Shown piece after piece: positions 1 through 14,547 of a stretch of DNA of 64,000 bases; within the stretch, counting starts at the first letter, position 1; each line of letters starts with the position of its first letter. Source of the stretch: Hydractinia symbiolongicarpus (lineage: Eukaryota > Cnidaria > Hydrozoa > Anthoathecata > Hydractiniidae); the NCBI RefSeq assembly GCF_029227915.1, contig NC_079882.1:28078001-28142000 (forward strand). The letters run 5' to 3'. The position numbers and the translations under genes are program-made. The notes under the pieces were generated by a model. That model saw nothing but the letters and a program-made list of their open reading frames with translations. It had not been told where the DNA came from and did no database searches.

Positions 1-1671
1 TTTTATTTTTGTATACAACTCCACATCAAAGAAATTTATTATTTAGCTTATGTTCATTATGTCCTGCTATTATGCCAATAATTTGAAATGCAACTCTGAA
101 AATTGGTTCCATTAATTATAAATCGTAAACCAAATATTTTTAAATCAAAAATTAGGATTAACAATAAATCCTTAGTCCCAATGTGCTTAATAATGGAGTA
201 TAAACAACAATTATTTAACAATAACACCTGGTAACTGGTATAAAATAAATGTCTCCTCTTCCAGGACTATGTTTTTTTTTTAATAAAGTCTTTCATTTTT
301 TCATAATCTTGTTTTGTCTTGCTTTGTTAATATAAAAATCACCCTATCAGGCAATGTTCTACATAAGCAGAATATAGCAATTTAGATTTGTTCTTACTTG
401 AGATGTTCCTAGAGCTGGTAAAAACAGCTGATCTTTATTATGAAAAGTATTCATGTTCAGGCAGAAATTTTTTTTTTAAAACCAAAAGTGTAAATAAAAA
501 CCTAGAGATGTTCCATTTGCTAGTAGATTTTGTAGCTCCCAACCTCTTCTTATGAAGCATTTTTAATAATGTTATTCCATACTTCTTCTTCTCACTGCCT
601 TAAGCAGAGCTAAGTCGAAATTGAAATATCTATGTGTTTCAAAACTTTAAAAAACTGTGTTTATATCAGGGCAATTTTGTAAAATTTTCAATGCATTCCC
701 AATTTTGTTGGACATGTCTATAACTTGTCTCACCACATGTCTGTAGCTTGTTTTAAATTTTTGTGGGACAAAGATTTGATAGATTAATGTCTTGCTTTTC
801 ACATCTGGTCTGCAAAGTACTGCATTTCCACTAAGCTCAAAAAGCATTCTGATTTTTGTTGTATTAGTGCTAAACAACTCAAAAAGCCAGTTGATGATCC
901 CCTCCCAGTATCTTTCAACTATCAGCACATTTTCAAATTTCATTGCACTACAGTTTACTACAGTTTGCTTTTAGATTTTGGAACCGTTGCTGCATCGAGA
1001 TTATACTTATCACAAGTTTGATATACATAGTTCATTTTGTCCTATTTCAACATACATAACTAGAGAACTGACTAGCAAGCTTGAAAGAGATGTAAATAGG
1101 ATGCAACAGGTGTGTTATTATTGCACAAATATTGGGTACTTGGGTTTATGAATGGCTGTCAGATTAAATTTTCCACCATTTTTATCAAGGTAATAATTTC
1201 CAGCACATCCTTTTCTGTGGTTCAAAATACCGAAAAAATTGTTTTTAAGTTTTATTAAGTATTTTTGTAAACAAACAAGCAAATAAAAACTCAGCCATGA
1301 ATTAAATTTTTTCAAGAATTTTTTTAGTGCTTTTAAAAAGGTTTAGATGTTCTGCCATAACAAGTTGTATAAATGAGATAACCATTGTGTAAGCCTGATT
1401 TGTACACATTTTACAAAGACAGAAAAATGCAACTTCTCTTGTTGTGAAGAAACAAGATTTTTAGTATTATTACAAAAGGGTTGTTGAGATACCAGATTTT
1501 AATGACCCAAAGCGGTACAATTTATTTTTTACCTTCTAACATGTAAATTTGTATAACCCTGCGTGAAAGATATGTGAACGTGGTTTTTGATAAATAGACA
1601 TGGCCACTTGGCTGGTTGGCTACCAATCAGCATTGTTTAAAAAAAGCTATTCTAACATTACATATGTGATG
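1..1671. other. AT-rich intergenic stretch
   Basis: Apart from one short minus-strand ORF listed separately (647-943), this AT-rich sequence has no exon pattern, repeat unit or RNA gene that I can support. Confidence 0.5.
647..943 (-). CDS. Hypothetical 98-aa ORF, possibly a gene fragment
   Basis: An open frame of 98 codons starts with ATG and contains a balanced amino-acid mix (W, C, H, R spread through it) rather than the K/N/F/I-only composition of chance ORFs here. No domain is recognised. No intron signals or neighbouring exons were found that would extend it. It may be a small intronless gene, a fragment of a transposon or chance. Confidence 0.25.
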   Translation of the reverse strand: MKFENVLIVERYWEGIINWLFELFSTNTTKIRMLFELSGNAVLCRPDVKSKTLIYQIFVPQKFKTSYRHVVRQVIDMSNKIGNALKILQNCPDINTVF

Positions 1672-2860
1672 CTTTCTAGGAAAATTGACCACTTCTCTTT
1701 TCGTATTAAAAAATAAGAAATACAAAAATTTCGTATTAAAAAATGCGGATTTCGTATTTTAAAATACGCGTATTTTTAGAAATACGAAATACAAATTTTC
1801 GGATTTTTAAAAATACGAAATTCTATTTTAAAAAATACGAAATTCGTATTTCGTATTTTTTAAAGATAGAAAATACTGATTTCGTATTTTTTAAGAATAG
1901 AAAATACGAAATTCTATTTTTAAAAATAGAAAATTTGAAATTTTGTTTTCAAAAATGAATTTCTTATCTTTAAAAATGTTACGTGTATCAAGTGAGTGGT
2001 TAATTAACTAAATAGAAAAATTACTTTTGAGCTTTGCAGGCTCATTTTCTTGTAATTTTAGAATGATATACAGGAACTTAGAGCTTCGCAGATCGTTTTC
2101 TTGTCATTTTAAATGAAATACGGCAACTTTAAAGCTTTGCAGGGACGTTTTCTCATCATTTTAGAATGTAATACGGCAACTTTAAAGCCTCGCAGAGACG
2201 TGTTCTCGTTATTTGAGAATAAAATACGGCAACTTAAAAGCTTCACAGAGATGTTTTCTCGTCATTTTAGAATGAAATACGGCAACTTTAAAGCTTCGCA
2301 GGGACGTTTTTTGGTCATTTTAAAATGAAATGCGGCAACTTTAAAGCTTCGCAGGGACGTTTTCTCGTCATTTTAGAATGATATGCGGCAAATTTAGAAC
2401 TTCACATGGACGTTTTTTCATCATAATCCTATCAAATCATTTCATACTTTTTTTACAAAATCGTTTTACTTTTCATAGTAAATTTTATAATCGTTTTGTG
2501 AAAAAAATAAAAACATTTAATTCGTCGTTTCAACTCGTATTAAAAATGAAACGATGTGGGAGACGATCCCTAACCAGAGACCAGAGATTACTTTTTTTAT
2601 GTGTTTTACAGAGTATTTTTTGAAATGCGTATTTTTTAATACGAATTCCATATTTTCAATAAAACGAAATTCGTATTTTAAATACATGTATTTTTTTTTA
2701 AATAGGAATTCCGTATTTTTTGAAAATACGAAATACGTTTTTTTAAAAATACACATATTTTTAAATACGTAATTCGTATTTTTAAAAATACGAAATATGG
2801 AATTCTATTGTTTTAAAATAATTAAAAATAGAAGAGGTCGATTTTCCTAGAGACCACGTA
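1672..2860. mobile_element. Fold-back type element with internal 53-bp tandem repeats
   Basis: The outer edges are inverted copies of one sequence: TCTAGGAAAATTGACCACTTCT-like at about 1675-1697, and its near-perfect reverse complement at about 2833-2855. Inside each edge lies a palindrome-rich zone built from TTCGTATT and AATACGAA (1700-1960 and 2620-2810). The centre is a tandem array listed separately. Terminal inverted repeats, subterminal palindromes and a tandem core are the layout of fold-back or large MITE elements. There is no coding capacity. Target duplication was not resolved. Confidence 0.6.
2025..2430. repeat. Tandem array, 53-bp unit
   Basis: The phrase CGGCAACTTTAAAGC recurs with CGG at 2121, 2174, 2227, 2280, 2333 and 2386, an exact spacing of 53 bp. 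More diverged units flank it on both sides, giving about seven or eight copies. Each unit also carries GCAGGGACGTTTTCTCGTC. It forms the core of the fold-back element. Confidence 0.85.
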
Positions 2861-3139
2861 TTATAAAAAGTCTGCATTCTGACCTGTAAAGGCGCTCAAT
2901 TTGAAAAGGTGCTCTGCTGATAGCAGCAGCAATTTAAGACTCCAAATCAAACCTATAAATCTAAATTAAGTTCTGTGCCTCATTAGGTAATGTGTTTTTT
3001 TAACTTTTAGATAAAAGGAAAGTCAATATACAGATTAAAAAGTGCACATATGAGAAACGAAGTAAAATTACTTTATGTATAGAATTTTTTATTTATTTAT
3101 GTTTGTTAGTGTTTCTGTCATGCTTTATTTAAATTCCAG

Positions 3140-6100
3140 GTAGACGCAAAAGCATGGTCTGATGATTGTGTTTGCCCCAACATGAAAACACTACCATCTA
3201 GTTTTACAAAAAGTCAAATACGGTCAATGCCATTGGTTGAAAATCATCCTAAATCTAGGAATCAGTGGAGTTTAATTTCTCATTCAAAAGACACTTATGA
3301 AGTTTGGTTCAATCCAATTCAGTCGAATGATACACAAGAGAGAGTGCTACACAGCAAAGCAAATTTACATAGCAGACACAAAACTGCACCAAACCAACAT
3401 ATATTTCAAAGCCCTTCCAAATTTACTTTTTCACGGAGAAGCAAAACAATTTGTCTGCCTGCAATAAAAACAGCTCCAGCTTGTTTTTCCAGAAAATATA
3501 AATTGGCCAATTCAGATGAAGAGATCTTTAATAGATTACCCCTCAGTTTAAAAACATCAAAGAGACACATGGAATTAGGTTGCTATCCTGGAAAAAAAAT
3601 GCAATCTCAAAATAACATAAAGCGAAGGTATGTCATTATTGTTTAAATTTATTTATGCTTTTAAATTATTGAGAAGAAATCTAATTGTATATTTATATAA
3701 CAGGAACATTATTGATTTAAACTTAGACAGTGATCGTTAATTATCAATTCTTGCCCTGTTGTAATACAAACTAGAGAAAATGGATAACAAATGGCTGTTT
3801 ACAATCCTTTGTCAAATATTTGCTGCATTCTCTGCACAGTGCATAATTTAGGCTTTGTATTTCTGCAAAACTATTGTAATTTTTTTACAACAAAGTAACA
3901 TTAGGCCTAATAGCTAATAACTTCATCACGGTTGCATAGAGAAGTAGAATAAGGAACTTGTTTGTGTAACTACCCCTCCCTGTTGATTTGCTGATTTAAC
4001 ACACCCAAACAGTAAATTAAAACTGAGTGCAAATTTATAAGAATTCATATTTTAAGTTGATAAACTGTTTATGTTATTCCTTTGTATTTAGGCAACAGTT
4101 TAATAAAGCAACGTCCTTGCAACATTTTTTGTATCAAAAGTTCCAGGTAGGATTAAAACTATATAAATTAATTAAATTTTATTACATTTTGTGTGGTTGG
4201 CATTTCTACTAATATTTTTATTGCCATTTGATACACCTTAATTTTATGTTTGTAAGGATTAAATTTAGTTTACAAAAAAGTTGAAATACAATATTCCAAG
4301 AAGACAATACCACTCCTTTAAAGAAACTCTCTAATGTTTATTTTTCTGGACTATCACTGGTTGAAAAAAAATAAACTCTTTTACTGTCACAATTTAAGAA
4401 TGGTGTTAAAAATTTATTTTCTTTGTCACCATTTAGAAATCACAAGGGATTGGTTTTAAAGAACAATTAAATACAATAAATTGTTGGTTTCTCACATGGA
4501 CATGTATGTCATTGACTTCCTTATGTGTATTTGTGAATTGCTATGTTAACTTGGTGTTGTCTTTACTATCAGGTTGATGCAGTTTTGAATTTTATACTGG
4601 TGGAAATAGGCATTGTTTCATACGAAAAAGCTTTAAAAATTGTCATATCAATCTTTTCACCTTTTTGAAAAATCTTATTGCTTTCTGAAAAAGTTTATCA
4701 GAGATTATGAACACATAAGTTATATGCCGAAAAAAAAATTGCTGGTATGAATGATAATCAGAATTTTGTATTCATGTTAATAAGCTCAAAATATCAAACG
4801 GGAAGAATAACAAATATTTACAACACCACATGTCATGCATTAGTATAATTACCAAAAAAATAAAAATTGTTTTTCTGCAGGAGTTTAAGCTTAATTTTAT
4901 TCATATGTACAAAATGTTGTATTAAAGATGTTTTTTGTTTGCATCGAACAAGTGTTTTGTCCACTGCAACGATTACAATGAAATATGTTTATACACTGAA
5001 TGATATAATTTTTCATCTGCTCTATAACACTGGGAGTTTGAATACAGAAAGAATTATTATGTAAGCTAATCTCATTTTTTTTTTGATTTTACACTAAAAA
5101 AAAAAATTTTTATCATTATCTATTTAATCTATTTTGAAAACAAATAAGTTTGCCATTTGTCTAACTTTTACTGTTTCTAAACTCCTAATTGGTAAACACA
5201 AATTTAACTGACTTTTTTAAAAAACAATGTAAAAAGGAATTGTGTTTTAATTTCAGCATTTCCCATGAAAACATCAAATATTTGTATTTGAGTTAAAGAT
5301 ATTCCAGAAATAAATGTGTTAACCACAACATACTTCTATCATCTGTTAGCATTCTTTCTTTATGTAGATTTTAAAATGTTGATATTCGTATTCTTTTTAT
5401 AGGTGGGCAACAAGATGATTTTCTTAAATTATTTCTAAAGATACTCTCTCCATCACAAATATATTACCTGTATGCCTCTTTAATGGTATGAATTTTGCAT
5501 GGGTTTTTATTCTTTATTACCACAATGTAGTTTTCGTCTGAGATTCATTCATATGTTATTGGTATAGAGTTGCCCATAGAAACATAACCATTAAAAGTAT
5601 TTTGTCCTTCTAATTTCAGGTTCGGTTGCATTGCGACATCATCTCATTGTTGCCAAAAGATTTATCAATAAGAATATTCATGCACTTGAAGCCAAAACAG
5701 GTTAACTTGTGTACCAAGGTATGGAGAGTGTTAAATGTCATATTCCATTATTTATAAACTTGAAAGGTCTGACATTATTTTTAAGTTCTAGGTATGTTCT
5801 AACTTTAGAAATGGACAGTTTATTAATATATTATAACTGCTGTGCTTGCAAAGAGATTTGCTACCCAATTTTTTATGATACACTAATTTTATCTCCCTTT
5901 TTGTCACAGACTAGGGTTGTTTTATTACCCACACGCTCTTTAAACAATGATCTGGAATTTACAAAGCTTGATTATTGAAAAAAATTATTAAAAACTAAAT
6001 TCATTTTGTGTAAGAATCACATTGTAACTTTAATGGGTTATTATTTCTTTGTGGCTCATACATTGTTAGGTTATTATTGCATGAAATTTAATTGTGGACT

Positions 6101-9100
6101 TGTTTAAAAAACAATTTCACCTGACTGTGAACATTGAATATCATGTTACTTATTTGTCTATAGAGTTGTCCTGTCAGAATTGGGCAAAATTTTAGTAGGT
6201 TTCTTCTGTACAGAGAGGAAGGCTCTAAAATGATAAAGGAGTAACAAATTTTTTTTATGTCAAACGATAAACATCTCATTAAAGTTTTTAATATATTGGC
6301 TTTATTAAACAATTTTTGCATATTGCTACAATGACTTTTGACAACTTTTTTTAAACAAGAGAAATGATAAATCTGTAACAACTCAATGTTTAACTTTCGC
6401 CTTCTTTAAAACATTCTAACTTAAGTTTAGCAACAAAAGGATAAAAATAACAAATGTAAACCTTATACATTCGAAATAGACTTTTGTGAATGTGGATTTT
6501 CGTGGATGAAATATTTTTTCTGAAAGGCATTGGCGTAAGGTTTTGATGAAAAAAACATTCTCCATTATTATTCGTTTTAGATTTTTTATACTTTGATCAG
6601 ATTTTTGTCGTGGACCATACAATTAGTATGGTATTATTTTTATGAAGTACAGTTATATCTACACATCTTCAATTTTGCTTCCATTTGTTAACATTCTATA
6701 GGTCTGCACAAAATGGAGAGATCTGGCAATTCATGATACTATTTGGAAAAAATGGTGTAAGGTCAAAAAAATAAGTAAGAATGAATATTTATGTTTATCT
6801 ATAATATATATTTAGTGTCAACAATTACAAATAAATTAAATTAATTATAACTTATATTTTCAATAATATTTGGGCACCAGTTGACTGTTTAATTTTGCAA
6901 TCACTGTGGTTTTCAAGCCCCAAAGTAAACATCAGTTTGTTGTTAAATTTTTTAATTCCGTCAAGTTTACAAAATAACAAAACAATTATAAAAAACACGA
7001 GAAAAATTAAGTGCATTATGGTGTCAGGTTTAGAAAAAATTTTTAAAGTAGAAAAAAAAAATTAAATGAAAACATATGTTCTTGTAAGAGTTTTAAGCTC
7101 ATCTGTAATGAGGGGCAGATCAAGAGAGTTTTATTATATACTCTTCTCCTAGAAGGCAGTTTTTCTTAAAATCTACAAATATTTATGTGGGTTTTTTAAA
7201 ATGTACATTAAAACTAATGGTTTTAATACTGCTTGAGGGTTTGCTTGTTTTTATTTTGTCCAATACATGAAAAAATAATCGTATTCTTAAGGATTATTAA
7301 TTAATTTTAGAGTTGCCAGATCATATTAAATGTACATCTTACAGAGATGCTTATTTATGGTATTTAAAAGTTAAACAGAATTGGATTGATCGAAAATTCT
7401 CAGCATACGAATTAACAAATGAAGTGGGAAGGTAAAAAAAAGTTTGTTATTGTGGTGTATAGTTTACAGCTGTTCTGCAATCTTGCTTTTTTTTTAGTGT
7501 CACCTCTGTTGATTTGTTTGGAGACTTGGTTGCTTCTTCAAACTCTGATAAGACCATAAGGTTATTACGTGTATTGTGGTTGATTTATTCAGTTTCTTTT
7601 AATATCTTTTAAAGTAAATGCCTTTTTTTTGTGAAAAAACGCAATCTTTTAACCTTTCTTGAGGCTGATAAATGATCTTCGTTCTTATTGTTTGATAGCA
7701 AATCGGATTTATTTCAAGTACTATTCTTTTTTAAAACATGCAAATTTTAAAAGGTTAGGGTGCTATTTTCCCTTATACCACAGTAATATTTGATTTACTG
7801 AATTTAGAATATGGCAGCTTAGTAAAAAACAATGTGTCAAAATTTTAGAAGGCCACCAGGTAAAATTAATTTATGAGATTTTACTTTTATATTTGTGTTT
7901 GCATTTGTGTTTGTTGATCTAATAATATTTTTTTTATTTTTATCTGGATTTCTTTTGCTTAGAAATTGATATGGTGTGTCAAATTTATATCGCATAATTT
8001 ATTGGCCAGTTGTTCGAATGACCAAACAATTAAGGTGAATCTTGTGTTATTGTTTTTTTCTTACAATTTTAACTTCAAGTTTTTTACAAACTTTTTCGAT
8101 TTTACATTTTTTTATTACAACAGCTAATTTTTAGGTATTATTTTAAGAAATGTTTTCCTTGTATTGGGGAGTCAGACTCACAGACCAAAATATGCTCGAA
8201 TTAGCAGCGAAAATATGAAAATCATTAGGCAGAACCACGTTTTTTAAAAATTATCCAGGGCTTCCCGACATTGTTCATAGTTTTGGTTAGCGCTGAAAAT
8301 CAATAAGGAAGTCATATAATGTCTCAAATGTTTGATTATTAACCTTCAAAAGCCTATTTTCCCCAGCTTTTGTGTTGTAGATATAATATAAAAGTCAAAA
8401 TTACATGCTTGTAAATACAAATAAAGAATTAGTCATGGCTTTTAGGGTTGTTGGATGGGCTTTGCAATCAATTTCATTTCTGTCAGTTGCTTTGGCTATA
8501 AGCTGTTTTGTCTACCTTTTCCATAGATCTGGAATATAAAAGACAAAACATGCACAAGGTGATAAAATTGCTTCTTATGCTTTAGTTAAAAACTTGATTC
8601 AGACTTTTATGTAAAAAACTTTCCAAATTTCTTTTCTAGGACACTGATAGGGCATACTGCTGCTGTGTGGTGTCTAGATGTGGATGCTTCTTTACTTGCT
8701 AGTGGCTCTGCTGACAAAACAGTGAGTCTATTTAATCAGTCGTACAATCTTGTAACTTAAGATTCAGTTTTCAGATCCACTAAAACATTGATGAAAATAA
8801 TATGGTCGTGCTTCAGTGAACGGTTTAAGGAGATGTTGGGATTAAGACTTTTTGATTTTCTATTTTCTAGAAATGATTTTATTAATTAAAATTATTAAGC
8901 TACTAACATTAAATTAACTTTCTGCTTTTTTTGTTGTTTTTTTTAAAAAAAATCTAAGTTGTTTTTATGAAAACGTAACAATTACCATCAAGCATGATAG
9001 TTTTAGATTTTTTTGCTGATTCTTTATAATTTTATTTTGTATTTTCCATAAAAAAAAGTTTATTTTAGGAGTGACATAAATGAAAAGTGCATCCTAAATT

Positions 9101-12100
9101 TAGTCTGACATTACGGAGGGATAACTCTTGTCATTACAATTTTTCATACCGTGAAGCGTGGAAATATATAGTACAGTATTCTCTCCAATTAACGGACACT
9201 CTAACAGGAGGACACCTCTGATTAGCGGACACTTTGTCCATGTACCTGCCGTTTTCTAGTCAAAGTCTCATAAAAAAACTTTCTAATTAGCCGAAACTCA
9301 ATTAGCGGACACTCTGATTAGCGGACAATTATTTTTCCACGAAATGGCAACTGTAAGCTTTTTTTTTTCTCCAATTAGCGGACAGTCCAAAAAATTAGGA
9401 ACCAGCATATAAAAATAATGAAAAATTTAATAATTTTAAAATATTTATTTTAAACACTAACATTTTACAAGAAATATCGGGTTTTACAGCTTCAATTTTC
9501 TTCGCAAACCAGTCAATCAACTTTTGTTGTCCAATCAACTTATATTAAACGGGAATTTCCATACCATATCCACCTCCACGATTAACCGTCTTTCCACAAA
9601 CCTCCAAGGGGCTCCAGATGTTAATCTAGACATGATATCCTCTAGCGATTTGTAATGCTACTCATTCCAATATAAAGAACTTCTTTATCCTCACTTTCGA
9701 GTCAGGAACTTAAAACAACAATCTGTTAAAAATTTTTACTTCAAGTGAAGTTTTTTAAAAATTCATGTTAATTTAGTTGATATTATGATGTTGATATTTG
9801 TTTGTTATTTTTAAAAAAGTTATATTACGTTCAATTTAGTTGTTTTCTTCTTTTTTCGTGTCTAAGTCCAGCACGGTACCCGCTATTTTTTTAAGTTACA
9901 CATTTCGTATACAAATCGCATTTTCTTCAAATTTTGAGCTTACATTGTAAAACTTTCTAAAAGGAAGACACCTCTAATTAGGAGACACTTTGTTCATGCA
10001 CCAACGGTGTCCGCTAATTAGAGAGAATACTGAATATACATGCTTCACGAGTGCTTGTAATATCAGAGATTGACGATACTTTAATATTATATTTTTTATT
10101 TTACTAAGAGGAGGGTGGGATTGACCTTCAGAATGCACTTTTTGATTTGTGAGATTTGGAGACATTAAGGCCGGTCCTTTAAATTAATTGTTCATTAGCT
10201 TTACAAAAACTTGGAAACTGTAAATTTAATTAACACGGTCATTATAATGTCTTTTTTTTCAAAAATGATAACCTAGGTTTTTAGATGTCTTTTTTGTATG
10301 GGAAGTAGGCATGTTTTTAAAAATCCAAACTTCGACGTTCAATTTCAATGCAGAAGGTCTTGGGTCCAAACCCTAGCCAAGTTATGCCAAAGACTATAAA
10401 AGTATGAATTTACCCTTTCTGCTTGGCGTTGCAAAGGAATAGGATTAATATTTATTAATAAATATGTATGCTTGTGCTGGGATTACTGCGAATAGAAGCA
10501 TCAAATGCCTTAGGACCTCCTTTGTAGGACTCTTGTTGAAGTACCAATAGAAACTAAAGAGACTAGCCTGGGTAAATAAAAATTGCCAGAGTTGAAAAGT
10601 TAACATAACACAAATTTTGTCATGATTTTTTTAACTTTTTGCATTTTGCCTTGAATAAACTAATTCTGCGTTATCAACAATGGCGTCTTTTATAAAACAC
10701 AGGACAAAGCTGTGTGTCCTTAATATTTGTGATGGCTTTTGTTTTTATTGATCATTAGAAATGGTATTTTCTCACAGTTTAACTTTAATATTGTCAACAT
10801 ATCACTGCTTGGCGAAACTCAGAAAATTACTAATCGGATCTGCCTATTTGTCTTTTAAATTTTATTGTTTAAAATAAACCACCCTTTTTTCTGCTATTTA
10901 GCATTGTGGAGATTATAAGTTATCATTATGAATTACATACATATTAACCCTAAGTTTAATATATTTTTCCATTATTTTCTGCAATTTGTATTTTGTCAAT
11001 TTGAATGTCAAAATACACCCAGTTTTATCCGCGGTAAACCAAACTAAATTCATACAAAATTAAAAAAATAATAATCAGTTCCTTTGATCCAGTTGCATTG
11101 TGTCTGCTAGATAAGAAGTCAAGAGTTAAGGCCGTTTGTTCGCCTTCATACGAACATTCTGCGACGGCCCGCTTTTTAGACGAGAATAAGAGATCAACAA
11201 GACCGTTAAATATGGCGGCTGGAAATAACAAACAATAAATTCAAGATATTAAAGTACCATTATTTCCATTTCTAGTACGTTTTACATCCTCAAACTTTCA
11301 GGAAAGTCATAACTCTGTCTGAACTTTGAAATAAATAAATAAAATGTATATGTTAATTTTTTTCGATAAGGGTGATAACGCCCTTTTAAGGTTCAGGTAT
11401 CAATGTTCGTATGATTTATTACTGCTATATTGTTGTCTTATCAAACAGGTTAGTGTATGAATCTTATTTTTATTAGAGTTTCCACCAGAAGAATGTTAAC
11501 ACTTTTCAATTAACACAATGTGTAGCTCTGTCATCTTATTAATGTTTTTATTTTGTGAACTTTTTGGTAATTATTGTATAGTAAAATTTATAAAAATCAC
11601 AATCTTTTTAGGTAAAATTATGGAACTTACGAAGCTGTTCAGTTATTTGTTCATTCAATATTCTCGGTGGAGTGCATTCTATCTCGATAAGTAACACCTC
11701 ACAAAAGATATTTGCTGGCACAATTAATAGGGTAATTATTTGTGTGATATTGCCTAAATATATAAACAAAAGTTGGGTATTTGTATTGTAATGGAAATAG
11801 TACTAAAAGATTTTAAAAATATTCAAACACTTTTCCAGCTGAATAAAAGAAAGTCCTCTTAAATAAATTATAACTTGTAAGATAATAAGTACAGTTTATA
11901 GATTTAAGAAAGTATTTGTAAATGATTATTGTCTAAAGATCGTCCTAACAAGACATGCAACTTTGAGTGACGAAATGATGTGTTATTTTTGAAATATAAC
12001 AACCAAGATAACAAGCTTTGTTATTTATTGTATCTTCTTTTATTATACTCACACATATATTTTTTAGCTATATATAATTATTGCGTACAAATCAGCTAAG

Positions 12101-14547
12101 AATCAACTTCATTTAATTTATATAGACTGTTTGTGTATGGAATATAGCTACAAAGACATGTATTGTGAGCTTTCAAATGACGACTAAGACTTCTTCAATA
12201 ACTCCTGTGACAAGTCTGTCTCTCAACAAGGTAAAGTGAATTATAGCTCCTCCAAGATTATAGTAATCGCGGTTTAAATTTTTTTAAATCTACATCAAGC
12301 TACTTAAGTAAGTTATAGCGCATTACACTTTTTTCTGTGTGCTATGTCTTATTGCGGTAATACAATTATGTATTTTTACAAATGTTTTAAACAAATAACT
12401 TTTAGGATGACAAAATTATAAAAATATACTACTAATATTTCCAGTCTGAAATAGTTTGAAAGCAGCTTGTAGTTTATGCTTAACATGCTAAAGAAGCATG
12501 TTAATTTCTTATAGAAAAGCTGGATAATGTTAGAAGTTAGAAATATTAATATGTTTGGTATAATAGTCTACTTGACTATAATTTTTTATTAATTTGGTTA
12601 ATTTTCCAAACTGTTATAAATATTAACCTTATCAATTTAGGGTTTGGTTTTATGCGCTTGTGGCACTGATCTTCAGATATGGGACACAGATAACTATGCT
12701 CCAATTTTTACGATTGATCAAGCTCATAAGGACAGGTTAGACAGAACCTTATTTATAATAATTCAGTCATAAAATTAAAAAAAGCACGAAAAATTAAAAA
12801 TTACATTTTTTATTCCAAAACTTTATAGGAAGATAAAAAAGGAGGCAATTATTCGAGGGAGTAATCACGTGATTTTTTGTTCTTTTACTTTTTGTGCATT
12901 TTAATTTGTCTGGCTACAAAATATATATTTATAGAGGCACGAAAATATATCACGCTAAAATTAGTACAGTACAACAATATTTAAAAAAATATTTAATTTA
13001 ATGGATTGGAAAAAATGTCCAACAACTTTATTATTTTTTTTGTTTTATATACGGGGTAATCACAACCCAAAGAACAATTTTAGTAACATTTTGCTAAAAT
13101 TGTAAAAAAACATTTAAACTCTGGCATTAAATTTTAATTTTGAAAATGAATTGCCTTAAACAATTTTTGCAATGACAAAACAATGCTTATTGATATATGT
13201 TTTCATGCTTTCAATATCCTGTGTCAAACGTCAAATGTTATTTTAAAAGAGATTTGTTTAGCTAATTTTTTTGTGAAGAATATCTGTTCTTTTCACACGC
13301 AAAAATTAAAATTCTGACCTAACATAACCATATGGACATTTACAAAATTCTCCATGGACATGTGTTTCTAAATCGATATAGGATTGAAAGTGTCAAAATG
13401 CAATTGATGATGAAGTCAAAAGAGAATTCGAAAAGCACAACATCAAAAAGTTTCAAAGAGAAATACAAAGGAAACATCGTTACTTCAAGTAAAGATGGGG
13501 TGATAAAAATATGGAATATGCTAAAGTAAGTATATAAAATATAACTGTATCTATGACAGTAGAATCATTAAAAGATGATGGTAGTTAGTATTCCAGAATT
13601 AATGTGCACAACTTTTTGGATAAATCCTTTTCTAGATTTCAAGGGGCTAATTTGCTGGATTAATTTTTCGAACAAAATATTTTAAACAAAAAAAACGTTT
13701 TTAAATAACATTAGAGAACATTAACATTAAAAATACTTGTGTTTTTTTTTGTAAGACTAACAAATAAAGTAAACGTGTTTTTATTGTCAACTACAAAAAT
13801 TAAAATAATTAGGTACATAAGTTTCTACAATATTCGTTATATCCCTTGCCTAAAATTATAATGACACTGAACTAATTTTTGGTAAATGGCAAAAAGTACA
13901 TAATCAGACCTGGCCATTAACAAGATTAGAGAATTGTAGTAAATAACACCCAAAAAACTTTCAATGTTATGATGATGATGATCACACCTTATACACTCAT
14001 ATTCTACTATTACATTTGCAGTTCGTTTTCAATGAAGTATTTAATTTTTTGTTGCTAAGTTCTTTTGTTTTTGTTTTCTAACATTTATGTTAGACATCAA
14101 AAAATATTCACGCTCTGTCCCAGACAATCCTAAAAGAATTTCACACTTGTCTGTCAAACTTTTGTGGTATGATGTATTAAAAAAAGTAAAAATCCCGATT
14201 TTAGCGCCATAAAATCTTTGAAGCCAATAAACTTTTATGAAAGTTTCTCTCAAAAGTTGTCCATTAAAATGTAACTTATAAATATAATTTCGGTTAGCAT
14301 GGAAGGTTCACTGCCGCCTAACCTTGTATTGTCCATTTTGTTAAATTATAAAAAGGTAAGAAGCAAAGCAATAATTAATACTAGGCAGAAAAATTGTAAA
14401 AAAAAGTTGCAATTTCTTTTTAGCATTAGATCGCCAGATGTAATAGCAGCTTGTGAAGAACCAGTGACTTGCATAAAATTTGATGATTCTAAAATTGTTT
14501 GTAGTCGACAAGATGGCATGATCAGTGTTTACGAATTCACAATTTAG
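3140..14547 (+). CDS. F-box/WD40-repeat protein, 16 exons (probable SCF ubiquitin-ligase substrate receptor)
   Basis: Exons read with GT-AG junctions: 3140-3627, 4092-4146, 5403-5485, 5620-5718, 6702-6774, 7311-7431, 7498-7560, 7808-7859, 7963-8034, 8527-8558, 8640-8721, 11612-11731, 12126-12230, 12641-12735, 13382-13525, 14424-14547. Phases agree from 5403 to the stop; the join between 4146 and 5403 is unresolved and may hide a small exon. The first ATG I see is at 3182, but the frame is open to the acceptor, so an upstream exon is possible. The F-box is in exons 5620-6774 (LPKDLSIRIF, then VCTKWRDL). WD40 blades follow, with GH, W and D markers such as SNSDKTIRIW, CSNDQTIKIW, SGSADKTVKLW and SKDGVIKIW. 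By family knowledge the F-box binds Skp1 and the propeller binds phosphorylated substrate. The FBXW subfamily was not identified. An AATAAA lies at 14597. Confidence 0.85.
9174..10032. mobile_element. Non-autonomous pogo/Tc1-like MITE
   Basis: It starts CAGTATTCTCTCCAATTA and ends with the reverse complement of CAGTATTCTCTCTAATTA, giving inverted ends of about 26 bp with two mismatches. The left flank is TA; the right flank is AA, so a TA duplication is only partly preserved. The phrase ATTAGCGGACA recurs several times inside (near 9215, 9300, 9320, 9375), so the ends were internally duplicated. No transposase is encoded. It lies in the intron 8722-11611 of the F-box/WD40 gene. Assignment to pogo/Tigger rests on the CAGT terminus and TA flank. 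Confidence 0.65.

Noticed and set aside
11025-11231. ORF in an intron of the F-box gene
   Set aside because: Both strands are open, no domain is evident, and it lies inside a well-supported intron; at best a repeat fragment.
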